Source: an uncultured Collinsella sp. (GTDB lineage: Bacteria > Actinomycetota > Coriobacteriia > Coriobacteriales > Coriobacteriaceae). From it: a stretch of 8,262 nucleotides of DNA. The number at the start of each line of letters is the position of its first letter. The first letter of the stretch is position 1. The position numbers were made by a program, and so were the translations under genes. The stretch covers positions 1 to 8,262 of the forward strand of contig CAJLUE010000074.1 in assembly GCA_905209765.1 (NCBI GenBank), read 5' to 3'. The notes under the pieces are model-generated. The model searched no databases. It had not been told where the DNA came from and saw nothing but the letters and a program-made list of their open reading frames with translations. Shown here one piece after another: positions 1 through 6,196 of this stretch.

Positions 1-8
1 TCTGACAT
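1..8 (-). CDS. Start of a divergent gene, cut by the window edge
   Basis: On the minus strand an ATG lies at bases 8-6, followed by TCA (Met-Ser). It is preceded by GAAAGGACAATC, which is a good ribosome-binding site (AAAGGA) with five bases between it and the ATG. No other reading is possible because the window ends two codons in, so the product is unknown. The gene would be divergent from gltX, and the bases between about 26 and 117 would hold its promoter and leader. The start is inferred from the ribosome-binding site only. Confidence 0.45.
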
Positions 9-117
9 GATTGTCCTTTCAAAAACGTGTCCCGGCGACCGTTACCATTCCGCCGAGCTCTATATGCAAGGGCACATCATATCGCGTAAATCCAACATTC
101 ACACCCTTTCCGCACCT

Positions 118-257
118 ACTCATTGGGGACAGACTTAAATGACCAACCTTAGGCGGCACTTGGGACACTCTTCAGCCAACTTCGAAGAGTGTCCCCAACG
201 ACTAGTCGTTTAAGAACGTCCCCAATGACTAGTCATTTAAGTCTGTCCCCAATGAGT
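118..257. repeat. 140-bp nested palindromic intergenic repeat
   Basis: The outer arms, 118-143 and 232-257, are a perfect 26-bp inverted repeat starting ACTCATTGGGGACAGACTTA on the plus strand. Inside lies a second perfect 12-bp hairpin (162-173 with 184-195, 10-base loop; arm GGGACACTCTTC). The right half also contains a 27-bp tandem unit: GTCCCC recurs at 191, 218 and 245. Units one and two each carry a 14-bp perfect palindrome (197-210 AACGACTAGTCGTT and 224-237 AATGACTAGTCATT). No target-site duplication is obvious and no ORF is inside. The structure resembles REP/BIME-type or small non-autonomous elements mobilised in trans. That link is inference, because no transposase gene is present here. 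Confidence 0.85.
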
Positions 258-270
258 GGGTCGGTGCCCT

Positions 271-301
271 TTGTGCGGAGGTTGCTTTGTTGCTTTATAC
301 T
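271..301 (+). promoter_or_regulatory. Possible sigma-70-type promoter of gltX
   Basis: TATACT at 296-301 matches five of six bases of the -10 consensus. The best upstream partner is TTGTGC at 271-276, a weak -35 box with a long 19-base spacer. Transcription would begin around 308, giving a leader of about 34 bases before the gltX start. It lies directly downstream of the palindromic repeat, between that repeat and the ribosome-binding site. No T-box or other leader RNA structure is visible in so short a leader. The assignment rests on motif matching alone. Confidence 0.35.
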
Positions 302-341
302 GATGCGGTTAGACATCCATCCTGCAATCGAGGAGATTTCC

Positions 342-1817
342 ATGGCATCAGACGTTCGCGTCCGCTTTGCACCCTCACCCACGGGCAAGCTGCACATCGG
401 CGGCGCCCGCACCGCTATCTATAACTGGGCTTTCGCCCGAGCAAACGGCGGCACGTTCATCCTGCGCATCGACGACACCGACCCCACTCGTTCCACCGAC
501 GAGAACACGCAGATCATTCTGCGCGCCATGCGTTGGCTGGGCTTGGACTGGGACGAGGGTCCCGAGGTAGGCGGTGACTATGGCCCCTACGCACAGACCG
601 AGCGCCTGGACCTGTACAAGCAGGCTGCCCAGAAGCTCTGGGACGAGGGCAAGGCCTATCCCTGCTTCTGCACCAAGGAGCAGCTCGACGCCGACCGCAA
701 GGCCGCCCAGGAGCGCAAGGACCCCTTCCGGGGCTACCAGCGCCGCTGCCGCGATCTTGATCCCGAGGAGGCACGCCGCCGCATTGAGGCCGGCGAGCCC
801 TACGTCCTGCGCATCAAGGTGCCCGAGGACCGCGGCGACGTCGTCATCCACGACGCCGTCCACGGCGAGGTGACCTTCGACGCCAAGGAGCTCGACGACT
901 TCGTCATCTTCCGCTCCGACGGCACGCCCACGTATAACTTCGCGACCGTCGTCGACGACGCCATGATGAAGATCACCCACGTCATCCGCGGCGACGACCA
1001 TCTGTCCAACACCCCGCGCCAGGTCATGGTCTACGAGGCCCTCGGCGCGCCCGTGCCTACGTTCGCGCACATCTCCATGATCCTGGGCGCCGACGGCAAG
1101 AAACTCTCCAAGCGCCACGGCGCCACCTCGGTGGAGGAGTACCGCGACGCCGGCTACCTGCCCGATGCCTTCGTCAACTATCTGGCGCTGCTCGGCTGGT
1201 CGCTCGACGGCGAGACCACGATCATTCCGCGCGATGTCCTGGCCAGCAAGTTCTCACTCGACCGCATCTCCAAGAACCCGGCGACCTTCGACCCCAAGAA
1301 GCTCGATTGGGTCAATGCCGAGTACATCAACGGCATGTCCGATGCTCAGTTTGCCGACGAGATCATGGTCCCCGAGCTGCACGAGGCGGGTCTCATCGAG
1401 GGTAATGTCGAGTACGGCGAGGATTGGATCGATGCGCTTGCCGCTATCGTCAAGCCGCGCACCAAGATGCCGGCCGACGCCGTGACCGTCGCCGCTCCCA
1501 TCTTTGCCACGGCCGAGACGCTCGAGTATGACGAGAAATCTGTCAACAAGGGCCTGGCCAAGGAAGGCATGGGCGCCATTCTGGACGCCGCCAAGGCCGC
1601 GCTCGAGGGCGTGGATGAGTGGACGGCTGCAAACATCGACGCCGCGCTTGAGCCGCTGCCCGAGCAGATGGACCTCAAGAAGCGCGTGGTGTTCCAGGCC
1701 GTGCGCGTCGCCGTCTGCGGCAACATGGTGAGCCCCCCGCTGGGCGAGACCATGGCGCTCGTCGGCCGCGACGACTGCCTGGCGCGCATCGACCGCGCCC
1801 GCACGATGGCGCTGTAG
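342..1817 (+). CDS. gltX: Glutamyl-tRNA synthetase (class I)
   Basis: This cytoplasmic enzyme attaches glutamate to tRNA-Glu using ATP. The product is 491 aa, the usual length for bacterial GluRS. The N-terminus RFAPSPTGKLHIGGARTA carries the class I HIGH signature (here HIGG, residues 18-21). The KMSKS signature appears as KLSKR at 254-258 in the context GKKLSKRHG. A putative zinc site has Cys108-x-Cys110 and Cys136, with Asp138 where E. coli has His. The C-terminal half is the alpha-helical anticodon-binding region. The ATG at 342 is chosen because AGGAG (331-335) sits six bases upstream and the protein then begins at the conserved domain. The frame is open back to 189, but those extra codons lie largely in the repeat and are probably not translated. 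Whether it also mischarges tRNA-Gln (in a GatCAB pathway) cannot be judged here. Confidence 0.97.
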   Translation: MASDVRVRFAPSPTGKLHIGGARTAIYNWAFARANGGTFILRIDDTDPTRSTDENTQIILRAMRWLGLDWDEGPEVGGDYGPYAQTERLDLYKQAAQKLWDEGKAYPCFCTKEQLDADRKAAQERKDPFRGYQRRCRDLDPEEARRRIEAGEPYVLRIKVPEDRGDVVIHDAVHGEVTFDAKELDDFVIFRSDGTPTYNFATVVDDAMMKITHVIRGDDHLSNTPRQVMVYEALGAPVPTFAHISMILGADGKKLSKRHGATSVEEYRDAGYLPDAFVNYLALLGWSLDGETTIIPRDVLASKFSLDRISKNPATFDPKKLDWVNAEYINGMSDAQFADEIMVPELHEAGLIEGNVEYGEDWIDALAAIVKPRTKMPADAVTVAAPIFATAETLEYDEKSVNKGLAKEGMGAILDAAKAALEGVDEWTAANIDAALEPLPEQMDLKKRVVFQAVRVAVCGNMVSPPLGETMALVGRDDCLARIDRARTMAL

Positions 1818-1840
1818 CAGCTGCGTAAACGCTTGTATCC

Positions 1841-1874
1841 GAGCCCCGTTCACCCGAGCGGGGCTCTTGTTTCT
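1841..1874 (+). terminator. Intrinsic terminator after gltX
   Basis: GAGCCCCG (1841-1848) pairs perfectly with CGGGGCTC (1859-1866) across a 10-base loop and is followed by the T-rich tract TTGTTTCT. It begins 23 bases after the gltX stop and ends before the priA ribosome-binding site, so gltX and priA-def are probably separate transcription units, or partly coupled by readthrough. Confidence 0.8.
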
Positions 1875-1889
1875 AAAGACGAATGGGAT

Positions 1890-1896
1890 AGGAGGT
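1890..1896 (+). promoter_or_regulatory. Ribosome-binding site that sets the priA start
   Basis: AGGAGGT is a full Shine-Dalgarno match placed nine bases before the ATG at 1906. The same frame is open back to a TTG at 1867, but that codon lies in the terminator T-tract and would put the ribosome-binding site inside the coding sequence. The ATG at 1906 is therefore preferred. Confidence 0.8.
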
Positions 1897-1905
1897 GCTG
1901 GGGCC

Positions 1906-4359
1906 ATGGCCGAGCAACTTTCGCTGTTTGGTTCGCCGGAACCTAAGGAACCTCCGAAGTCCGCGGCCCCTGCTGCCGCCCCGGCGCAGCCCGAGCCCGC
2001 ACCTGAGCCCGTCGCCGCCTACGCGAGCGTGGTTCTCGACATCCCGACCCGTGCGCTGTCCGAGCCGTTTGCCTACGGCATTCAGCAGACACTCGCCAAC
2101 GATGCCCAGATCGGCTCCACCGTTCTAGTCCATTTTGGCAACCGTGCGGCCGCGGGCTACATTGTTGACATCGCGCCCGAGCTGGCCGACCTGCAAGGCA
2201 GCGACGCTCTCGATCCTGCGCGCATTAAGCCTATCGAGGCTATCCTCAGCAAGCCGCTCTTTACCGCCGAAGCCGCCCGTATCGCACGCTGGATGAGCCG
2301 CGAGTACGTCGCAACGCTTTCCGAGTGCCTGCGCCTGTTCTTGCCCCCGGGTGGAAGCCCGCGCGTGGTCAAGGGCGATGACGGCGTGTGGACCGTTGAG
2401 CGCCCCGCCGTCAAACCCATCCAAAACCGCTGGGTCATGCTCACGCCCGAGGGCTTCGACTATACGCCGCCCAAGACCGCGGTTCGCCAACGCCAGCTCA
2501 TCGAGGCGCTCCAGTGCGGACCGGTCACGACGCGCGACCTCAACCTGCTCTACAGCAGCATGTCGGCGACCATTAAGGCGCTCGAAAAACGCGGCGTCGT
2601 GGTGGTGGAGGAGCGCCGCGCCTGGCGTGGCTGCAGCGAGCAGACCACGCTGTCCTCGGCGAGCGGCAAGGCCCCGGTGGCACTCACCAACGGCCAGCAG
2701 CAGGCCCTCGCGCAGATTGAGCGCGCACGCCTTGACGCTCACGGCGACGTGGTGCTCGTCGATGGCGTCACCGGTTCCGGCAAAACCGAGGTCTACCTTT
2801 CGGCGATTGAGCGCGTGCTCGCGGCCGGCCGTTCGGCCTGCGTGCTGGTGCCCGAGATCTCGCTGACGGCCCAGACTGTCGGCCGTTTCCGCTCGCGCTT
2901 TGGCGAGACGGTCGCTGTGTTCCATTCGCGCCTTTCGGCCGGCGAGCGCCTGGACCAGTGGGATATGGTCGCCAGCGGTGCGGCCCGCGTGGTCGTTGGC
3001 GCCCGCTCGGCGCTTTTTTGCCCGCTCAGTGACCTTGGTCTCATCATCATCGACGAGGAGCACGAGACCAGCTATAAGCAGGGTTCCAGCCCGCGCTACC
3101 ATGCGCGCGAGGTGGCTGCCGAGATGGCGCGCCGCTATCGCTGCCCGCTCGTACTGGGCTCCGCCACGCCCTCGGCAGAGGCCCTCGACCGCTGCCGTCG
3201 CGGCACGTACAACGGTGCCGCCTGGACGCGTGTCGAAATGCCCGAACGCCCGGGGCACGCCGTGCTGCCTACGGTTCGCATTGCCGACCTGCGCCGCGAG
3301 TTCGCACACGGCAGTCGCTCCATGTTCTCTAAACCGCTTATGGAAGGCTTGGAGCGAGTGGTCGAGCGTCGCGAAAAGGCCGTGTTGCTGCACAACCGCC
3401 GCGGCTTTGCGCCGTTCCTTATGTGCCGTGAATGCGGCTGCGTGCCCACCTGCAACCACTGCTCCACCGCGCTCACGTACCACGAGCGCACGCACACGCT
3501 GCAGTGCCACACCTGCGGATCGTCCTGGCGCGTGCAGCCGTATCCCGCGCCCACGAGCCGCTGTCCCAAGTGCGGCAGCCGTTACCTGGCAAAAATGGGT
3601 CTGGGCACGCAGCAGATCGAGGATGCGCTGCACCAGATGCTGCCCGACGACGTCGCCATCATTCGCATGGACGCCGATTCCACGCGCGGTAAGGACGCAC
3701 ACAAAAAGCTTCTCGAGCAATTCGATGCCGCCGATTGCGCGGTACTGCTGGGCACCCAGATGATCGCCAAGGGCCTCGACTTTCCCGAGGTCACGCTCGT
3801 GGGCGTGGTCAATGCCGACTTTGCGCTCAAGTTGCCCGATTTTAGAGCAGGGGAGCGCGCCTACGATTTGCTGGAGCAGGTCGCCGGTCGCGCCGGTCGC
3901 GGCGATCGCCCCGGCGAGGTTATCATCCAGACCTACCTGCCCGAGGACCCGGTCATCCGCGCCGTCGCCGAGCACGACCGCTCGATCTTTACCGACCACG
4001 ACCTGGACCAGCGCCGCGACGCGCTGTATCCGCCGTTCGTACGCCTGGCCAACATCCTGGTATGGTCGACGAACGCGGATGACGCGCGGGACTACATCGG
4101 TCGCATCGCGAAGCTCCTCAATCGTCGCTGGCATGCCGCCGCGCCCGACTTTTTGCGGGCGGGGAGCGCCGTACCCCAGGTGCTTGGTCCGGCTTCGTGT
4201 GTAATCGAGAGAGCCAAGGACCGTTACCGCTTCCATCTGCTTGTAAAGTCGCCGGTAGGGTACCATGTCTCTGATGATATCGACGCCTGCCTCAAAGAGG
4301 TGGGCTCCGTGCGCGGCGTGAGCGTGAGCGTTGACGTCGATGCCTATGATTTAATGTAA
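1906..4359 (+). CDS. priA: Primosomal protein N' (PriA), replication-restart helicase
   Basis: PriA is a superfamily 2, 3'-to-5' DNA helicase that recognises abandoned replication forks and reloads the replicative helicase. The product is 817 aa, against about 730 in E. coli. An N-terminal 3'-end-binding region (about 36-135) and winged helix (about 195-250) precede the helicase core. Walker A is GVTGSGKT (287-294), the DEAH-type box is DEEHE (383-387), GSATPS follows, and motif VI is QVAGRAGR (658-665). The zinc-binding insert has four Cys pairs (507/510, 516/519, 534/537, 553/556), as in the family, plus an extra Cys512. The first 35 residues are unusual: QLSLF at 4-8, then a Pro/Ala/Glu-rich low-complexity stretch before the conserved domain. 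The gene is followed 18 bases later by def, with no terminator between them, which suggests co-transcription. Confidence 0.97.
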   Translation: MAEQLSLFGSPEPKEPPKSAAPAAAPAQPEPAPEPVAAYASVVLDIPTRALSEPFAYGIQQTLANDAQIGSTVLVHFGNRAAAGYIVDIAPELADLQGSDALDPARIKPIEAILSKPLFTAEAARIARWMSREYVATLSECLRLFLPPGGSPRVVKGDDGVWTVERPAVKPIQNRWVMLTPEGFDYTPPKTAVRQRQLIEALQCGPVTTRDLNLLYSSMSATIKALEKRGVVVVEERRAWRGCSEQTTLSSASGKAPVALTNGQQQALAQIERARLDAHGDVVLVDGVTGSGKTEVYLSAIERVLAAGRSACVLVPEISLTAQTVGRFRSRFGETVAVFHSRLSAGERLDQWDMVASGAARVVVGARSALFCPLSDLGLIIIDEEHETSYKQGSSPRYHAREVAAEMARRYRCPLVLGSATPSAEALDRCRRGTYNGAAWTRVEMPERPGHAVLPTVRIADLRREFAHGSRSMFSKPLMEGLERVVERREKAVLLHNRRGFAPFLMCRECGCVPTCNHCSTALTYHERTHTLQCHTCGSSWRVQPYPAPTSRCPKCGSRYLAKMGLGTQQIEDALHQMLPDDVAIIRMDADSTRGKDAHKKLLEQFDAADCAVLLGTQMIAKGLDFPEVTLVGVVNADFALKLPDFRAGERAYDLLEQVAGRAGRGDRPGEVIIQTYLPEDPVIRAVAEHDRSIFTDHDLDQRRDALYPPFVRLANILVWSTNADDARDYIGRIAKLLNRRWHAAAPDFLRAGSAVPQVLGPASCVIERAKDRYRFHLLVKSPVGYHVSDDIDACLKEVGSVRGVSVSVDVDAYDLM

Positions 4360-4377
4360 CAACCCGAAAGGATGGCC

Positions 4378-4914
4378 ATGGAAGCCAACGGAATCGTACT
4401 GTCGCCCGACCCTCGTCTGCGCCAGGAGTGCGCCGTCGTCGAGGAGATCACCCCGGCGATCGAGGCGCTTGCCGAGAAGATGAAGAAGATGATGTTCGAG
4501 AACGGCGGTTGCGGCCTGGCTGCCCCGCAGATCGGCGAGCTCATTCAGCTCGTTACCATTGACTGTGACTACAGCGACAAAAATGATTATGACCCGTACG
4601 TGCTCATCAACCCTGTCATTGTCGAGCAGAGCGACCGTCTGGTGCCGTTTAGCGAGGGTTGCCTTTCCATCCCCGGCATTAGCTGCGAGATCGAGCGTCC
4701 CGACCACGTTGTCGTCGAGGCGTATGACCTGGATGCCAACCTGATTCGCTATGAGGCCACGGGCGACCTGTTCTGCGTGTGCCTGCAGCACGAGATCGAT
4801 CACCTGCACGGCAACACCATGTTCGAGCGACTCAAGCCGATGCAGCGCATCAAGGCAGTCAAGGAGTACCAGGACGCCCTGGCCCGCGGCGCTCGACCGG
4901 GCGAGACGGAGTAG
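4378..4914 (+). CDS. def: Peptide deformylase
   Basis: This metalloenzyme removes the formyl group from the N-terminal Met of new proteins, acting in the cytoplasm near the ribosome exit. The product is 178 aa. All three family motifs are present: GCGLAAPQ (44-51), EGCLS with metal ligand Cys95 (93-97), and HEIDH (138-142) with metal ligands His138 and His142 and catalytic Glu139. Two in-frame ATGs exist, at 4372 and 4378. The first overlaps the Shine-Dalgarno sequence AAAGGA (4367-4372), whereas the second has five bases of spacing, so 4378 is chosen; using 4372 would add Met-Ala. It probably shares a transcript with priA. Its functional partner fmt lies 361 bases downstream, separated by a repeat and a terminator. 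Confidence 0.96.
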   Translation: MEANGIVLSPDPRLRQECAVVEEITPAIEALAEKMKKMMFENGGCGLAAPQIGELIQLVTIDCDYSDKNDYDPYVLINPVIVEQSDRLVPFSEGCLSIPGISCEIERPDHVVVEAYDLDANLIRYEATGDLFCVCLQHEIDHLHGNTMFERLKPMQRIKAVKEYQDALARGARPGETE

Positions 4915-4922
4915 GTCCCACC

Positions 4923-5059
4923 GTCCCCTTCCGCCGCAGGGCTTAGGTTTTGCTCCATGCTCAAACAGTCCTGCTCGCACGAAGAGCACATTAAGTGCTC
5001 TTCGGCTCGTGCGGAACTGCGCGTGGAGCAATAACCTAAGCCCTGCGGCGGAAGGGGAC
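4923..5059. repeat. 137-bp palindromic element between def and fmt
   Basis: The arms 4923-4949 and 5033-5059 are a perfect 27-bp inverted repeat beginning GTCCCCTTCCGCCGCAGGGC. Pairing continues inward with one bulge through TTGCTCCA/TGGAGCAA. The centre holds a further perfect 10-bp hairpin, CGAAGAGCAC (4980-4989) with GTGCTCTTCG (4995-5004) around the loop ATTAA. The whole element can fold as one long imperfect cruciform or RNA hairpin. It starts eight bases after the def stop codon. There is no convincing ORF within it, no transposase, and no visible target-site duplication. It is probably a REP-like or MITE-like dispersed repeat, a class I infer from structure only. No T-tract follows it, so it is not a standard terminator. 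Confidence 0.85.
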
Positions 5060-5135
5060 TGCATTTTCGTGCTCCTTTTCGCCCGGGTGCCGTTGGGCCA
5101 GGGAGGGGCGTCTTCGCTGATAATTGCTTTGTTGG

Positions 5136-5164
5136 AAGAGCTGCTTTTATGCGGCTCTTTCTTT
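5136..5164 (+). terminator. Intrinsic terminator between def and fmt
   Basis: AAGAGCTGC (5136-5144) pairs with GCGGCTCTT (5151-5159) around the six-base loop TTTTAT, giving nine pairs of which one is G-U. The T-rich run TTTCTTT follows. It would end the priA-def transcript and isolate fmt. Confidence 0.7.
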
Positions 5165-5275
5165 GGTTTTGGGTATATTTGTTCTTGTTGAATTGTTCTT
5201 GCGGATGGGCTGAGTACTTGGCTTTCCGCTGTTGTTTGTAGCCGTCTCGGCTTTGCTTGAGGGGAGACGTTCTTT
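5165..5275 (+). other. T/G-rich leader region upstream of fmt
   Basis: This stretch completes the 361-base gap between def and fmt. It is strongly T- and G-rich on the plus strand, like the start of fmt itself. A promoter for fmt-rsmB should lie here because a terminator precedes it, but I could not find a -35/-10 pair with good sequence and spacing: TATATT at 5174-5179 lacks a partner. The fmt ribosome-binding site AGGGGAG is at 5260-5266, nine bases before the ATG. No small gene or leader RNA was recognised. Confidence 0.4.
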
Positions 5276-6196
5276 ATGCGTATTGTGTTTATGGGTACGC
5301 CTGATTTTGCTGTGCCTTCGCTTACTTCGCTTGTTGAGGCTGGCAATGAGATTGCGCTTGTTATTACTCGTCCCGATGCTGTTCGTGGGCGTGGTGAAAA
5401 GTTGCAGCCGTCTCCTGTTAAGGCTAAGGCGCTTGAGCTGGGGTTGCCGGTCGTTGAGGCCAATCGTATGACGCCTGAGGTTGTTGAGGCGCTTCAGGCT
5501 GCGCGGGCTGATATTTTCTGTGTGGCTGCCTATGGCTGCATTTTGCCCGATGAGGTGCTGCATATGGCGCCGCTTGGTATTGTGAATGTTCATGCGTCCT
5601 TGCTGCCTCGTTGGCGTGGTGCTGCTCCTATTCAGCGTGCCATTCTTGCTGGTGATGAGGTTGCTGGCGTTTCCATTATGCGCATTGGGCATGGCGTGGA
5701 TACGGGTGCTTATTGCGCCCAGGTGTCTACGTCGGTTGCCGGTAAGCATGCCGAGGCGCTCACGATGGAGCTTGGTGAGCTTGGCGGTAAGTTGCTTGCC
5801 GATACGCTTCCCTCGTTTGCTGATGGCTCGGCTGTTTGGACTGAGCAGGATGAGTCGCTCGTCACTCATGCTGCCAAGATTTCCAAGCAGGAGATGCGTC
5901 TGGATCCGCAGATGGCGGCGCTCGATTGCGTGCGTCATGTGCTCGCTTCGTCCGATACCGCGCCTGCCCGTTGTGTGATTGCCGGCAAGTCGGTTCGCGT
6001 GCTCGATGTTGCGCCGGCCGATGTGTCGCTTGGCGAGGGCGCTGTTGCCGTCAAGAGCAAGCGTGTTTACCTTGGCCTTTCCGACGGCGCGGTTGAACTG
6101 CTCGAGGTTAAGCCCGATGGCAAGCGTGCCATGTCTGCTTCTGCCTGGGCTGCCGGCCTGCAGGGTGCCGACCTTACGTGGGGTGTACTGTCATGA
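5276..6196 (+). CDS. fmt: Methionyl-tRNA formyltransferase
   Basis: The enzyme transfers a formyl group from 10-formyltetrahydrofolate to initiator Met-tRNA. The product is 306 aa, a normal length. It opens with the typical MRIVFMGTPDFAVPSL Rossmann-like start. The catalytic residues fit the family: Asn104 and His106 (NVHASLLPRWRGAAPIQRA) and Asp142 (GVDTGAY). The His-Asp spacing of 36 residues equals that of E. coli His108-Asp144. The C-terminal tRNA-binding domain occupies roughly 205-306. The ATG at 5276 has AGGGGAG nine bases upstream. The stop codon overlaps the rsmB start as ATGA, which suggests translational coupling. Codon choice is odd: in codons 2-31, 20 of 30 third bases are T, 9 G and 1 C, unlike gltX, where C dominates. 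Key residues are intact, so the gene appears functional. Confidence 0.96.
   Translation: MRIVFMGTPDFAVPSLTSLVEAGNEIALVITRPDAVRGRGEKLQPSPVKAKALELGLPVVEANRMTPEVVEALQAARADIFCVAAYGCILPDEVLHMAPLGIVNVHASLLPRWRGAAPIQRAILAGDEVAGVSIMRIGHGVDTGAYCAQVSTSVAGKHAEALTMELGELGGKLLADTLPSFADGSAVWTEQDESLVTHAAKISKQEMRLDPQMAALDCVRHVLASSDTAPARCVIAGKSVRVLDVAPADVSLGEGAVAVKSKRVYLGLSDGAVELLEVKPDGKRAMSASAWAAGLQGADLTWGVLS

Noticed and set aside
61..90. TATGAT on the minus strand (81 to 76) as a -10 box for the divergent gene
   Set aside because: No acceptable -35 box lies 16-18 bases upstream, so it was not listed.
191..257. CRISPR-like tandem repeat
   Set aside because: There are only two and a half units, they abut with no unique spacers, the repeats are internally palindromic, and no cas genes are present.
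189..341. A 51-residue N-terminal extension of GltX
   Set aside because: It would start inside the palindromic repeat and has no family counterpart. A good ribosome-binding site sits before the ATG at 342.
375..1118. A 247-codon minus-strand frame opposite gltX
   Set aside because: It is a shadow of gltX codon usage: no ribosome-binding site, no domain, and it overlaps the catalytic core of a certain gene.
2125..4266. A 713-codon open frame on the minus strand opposite priA
   Set aside because: It lies wholly antisense to a clear priA with all helicase motifs. Its length follows from the C/G-ending codons of priA, and the translation shows no recognisable domain.
5174..5179. TATATT as the -10 box of an fmt promoter
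   Set aside because: The matching -35 position falls in the terminator stem and reads GCGGCT, far from consensus.
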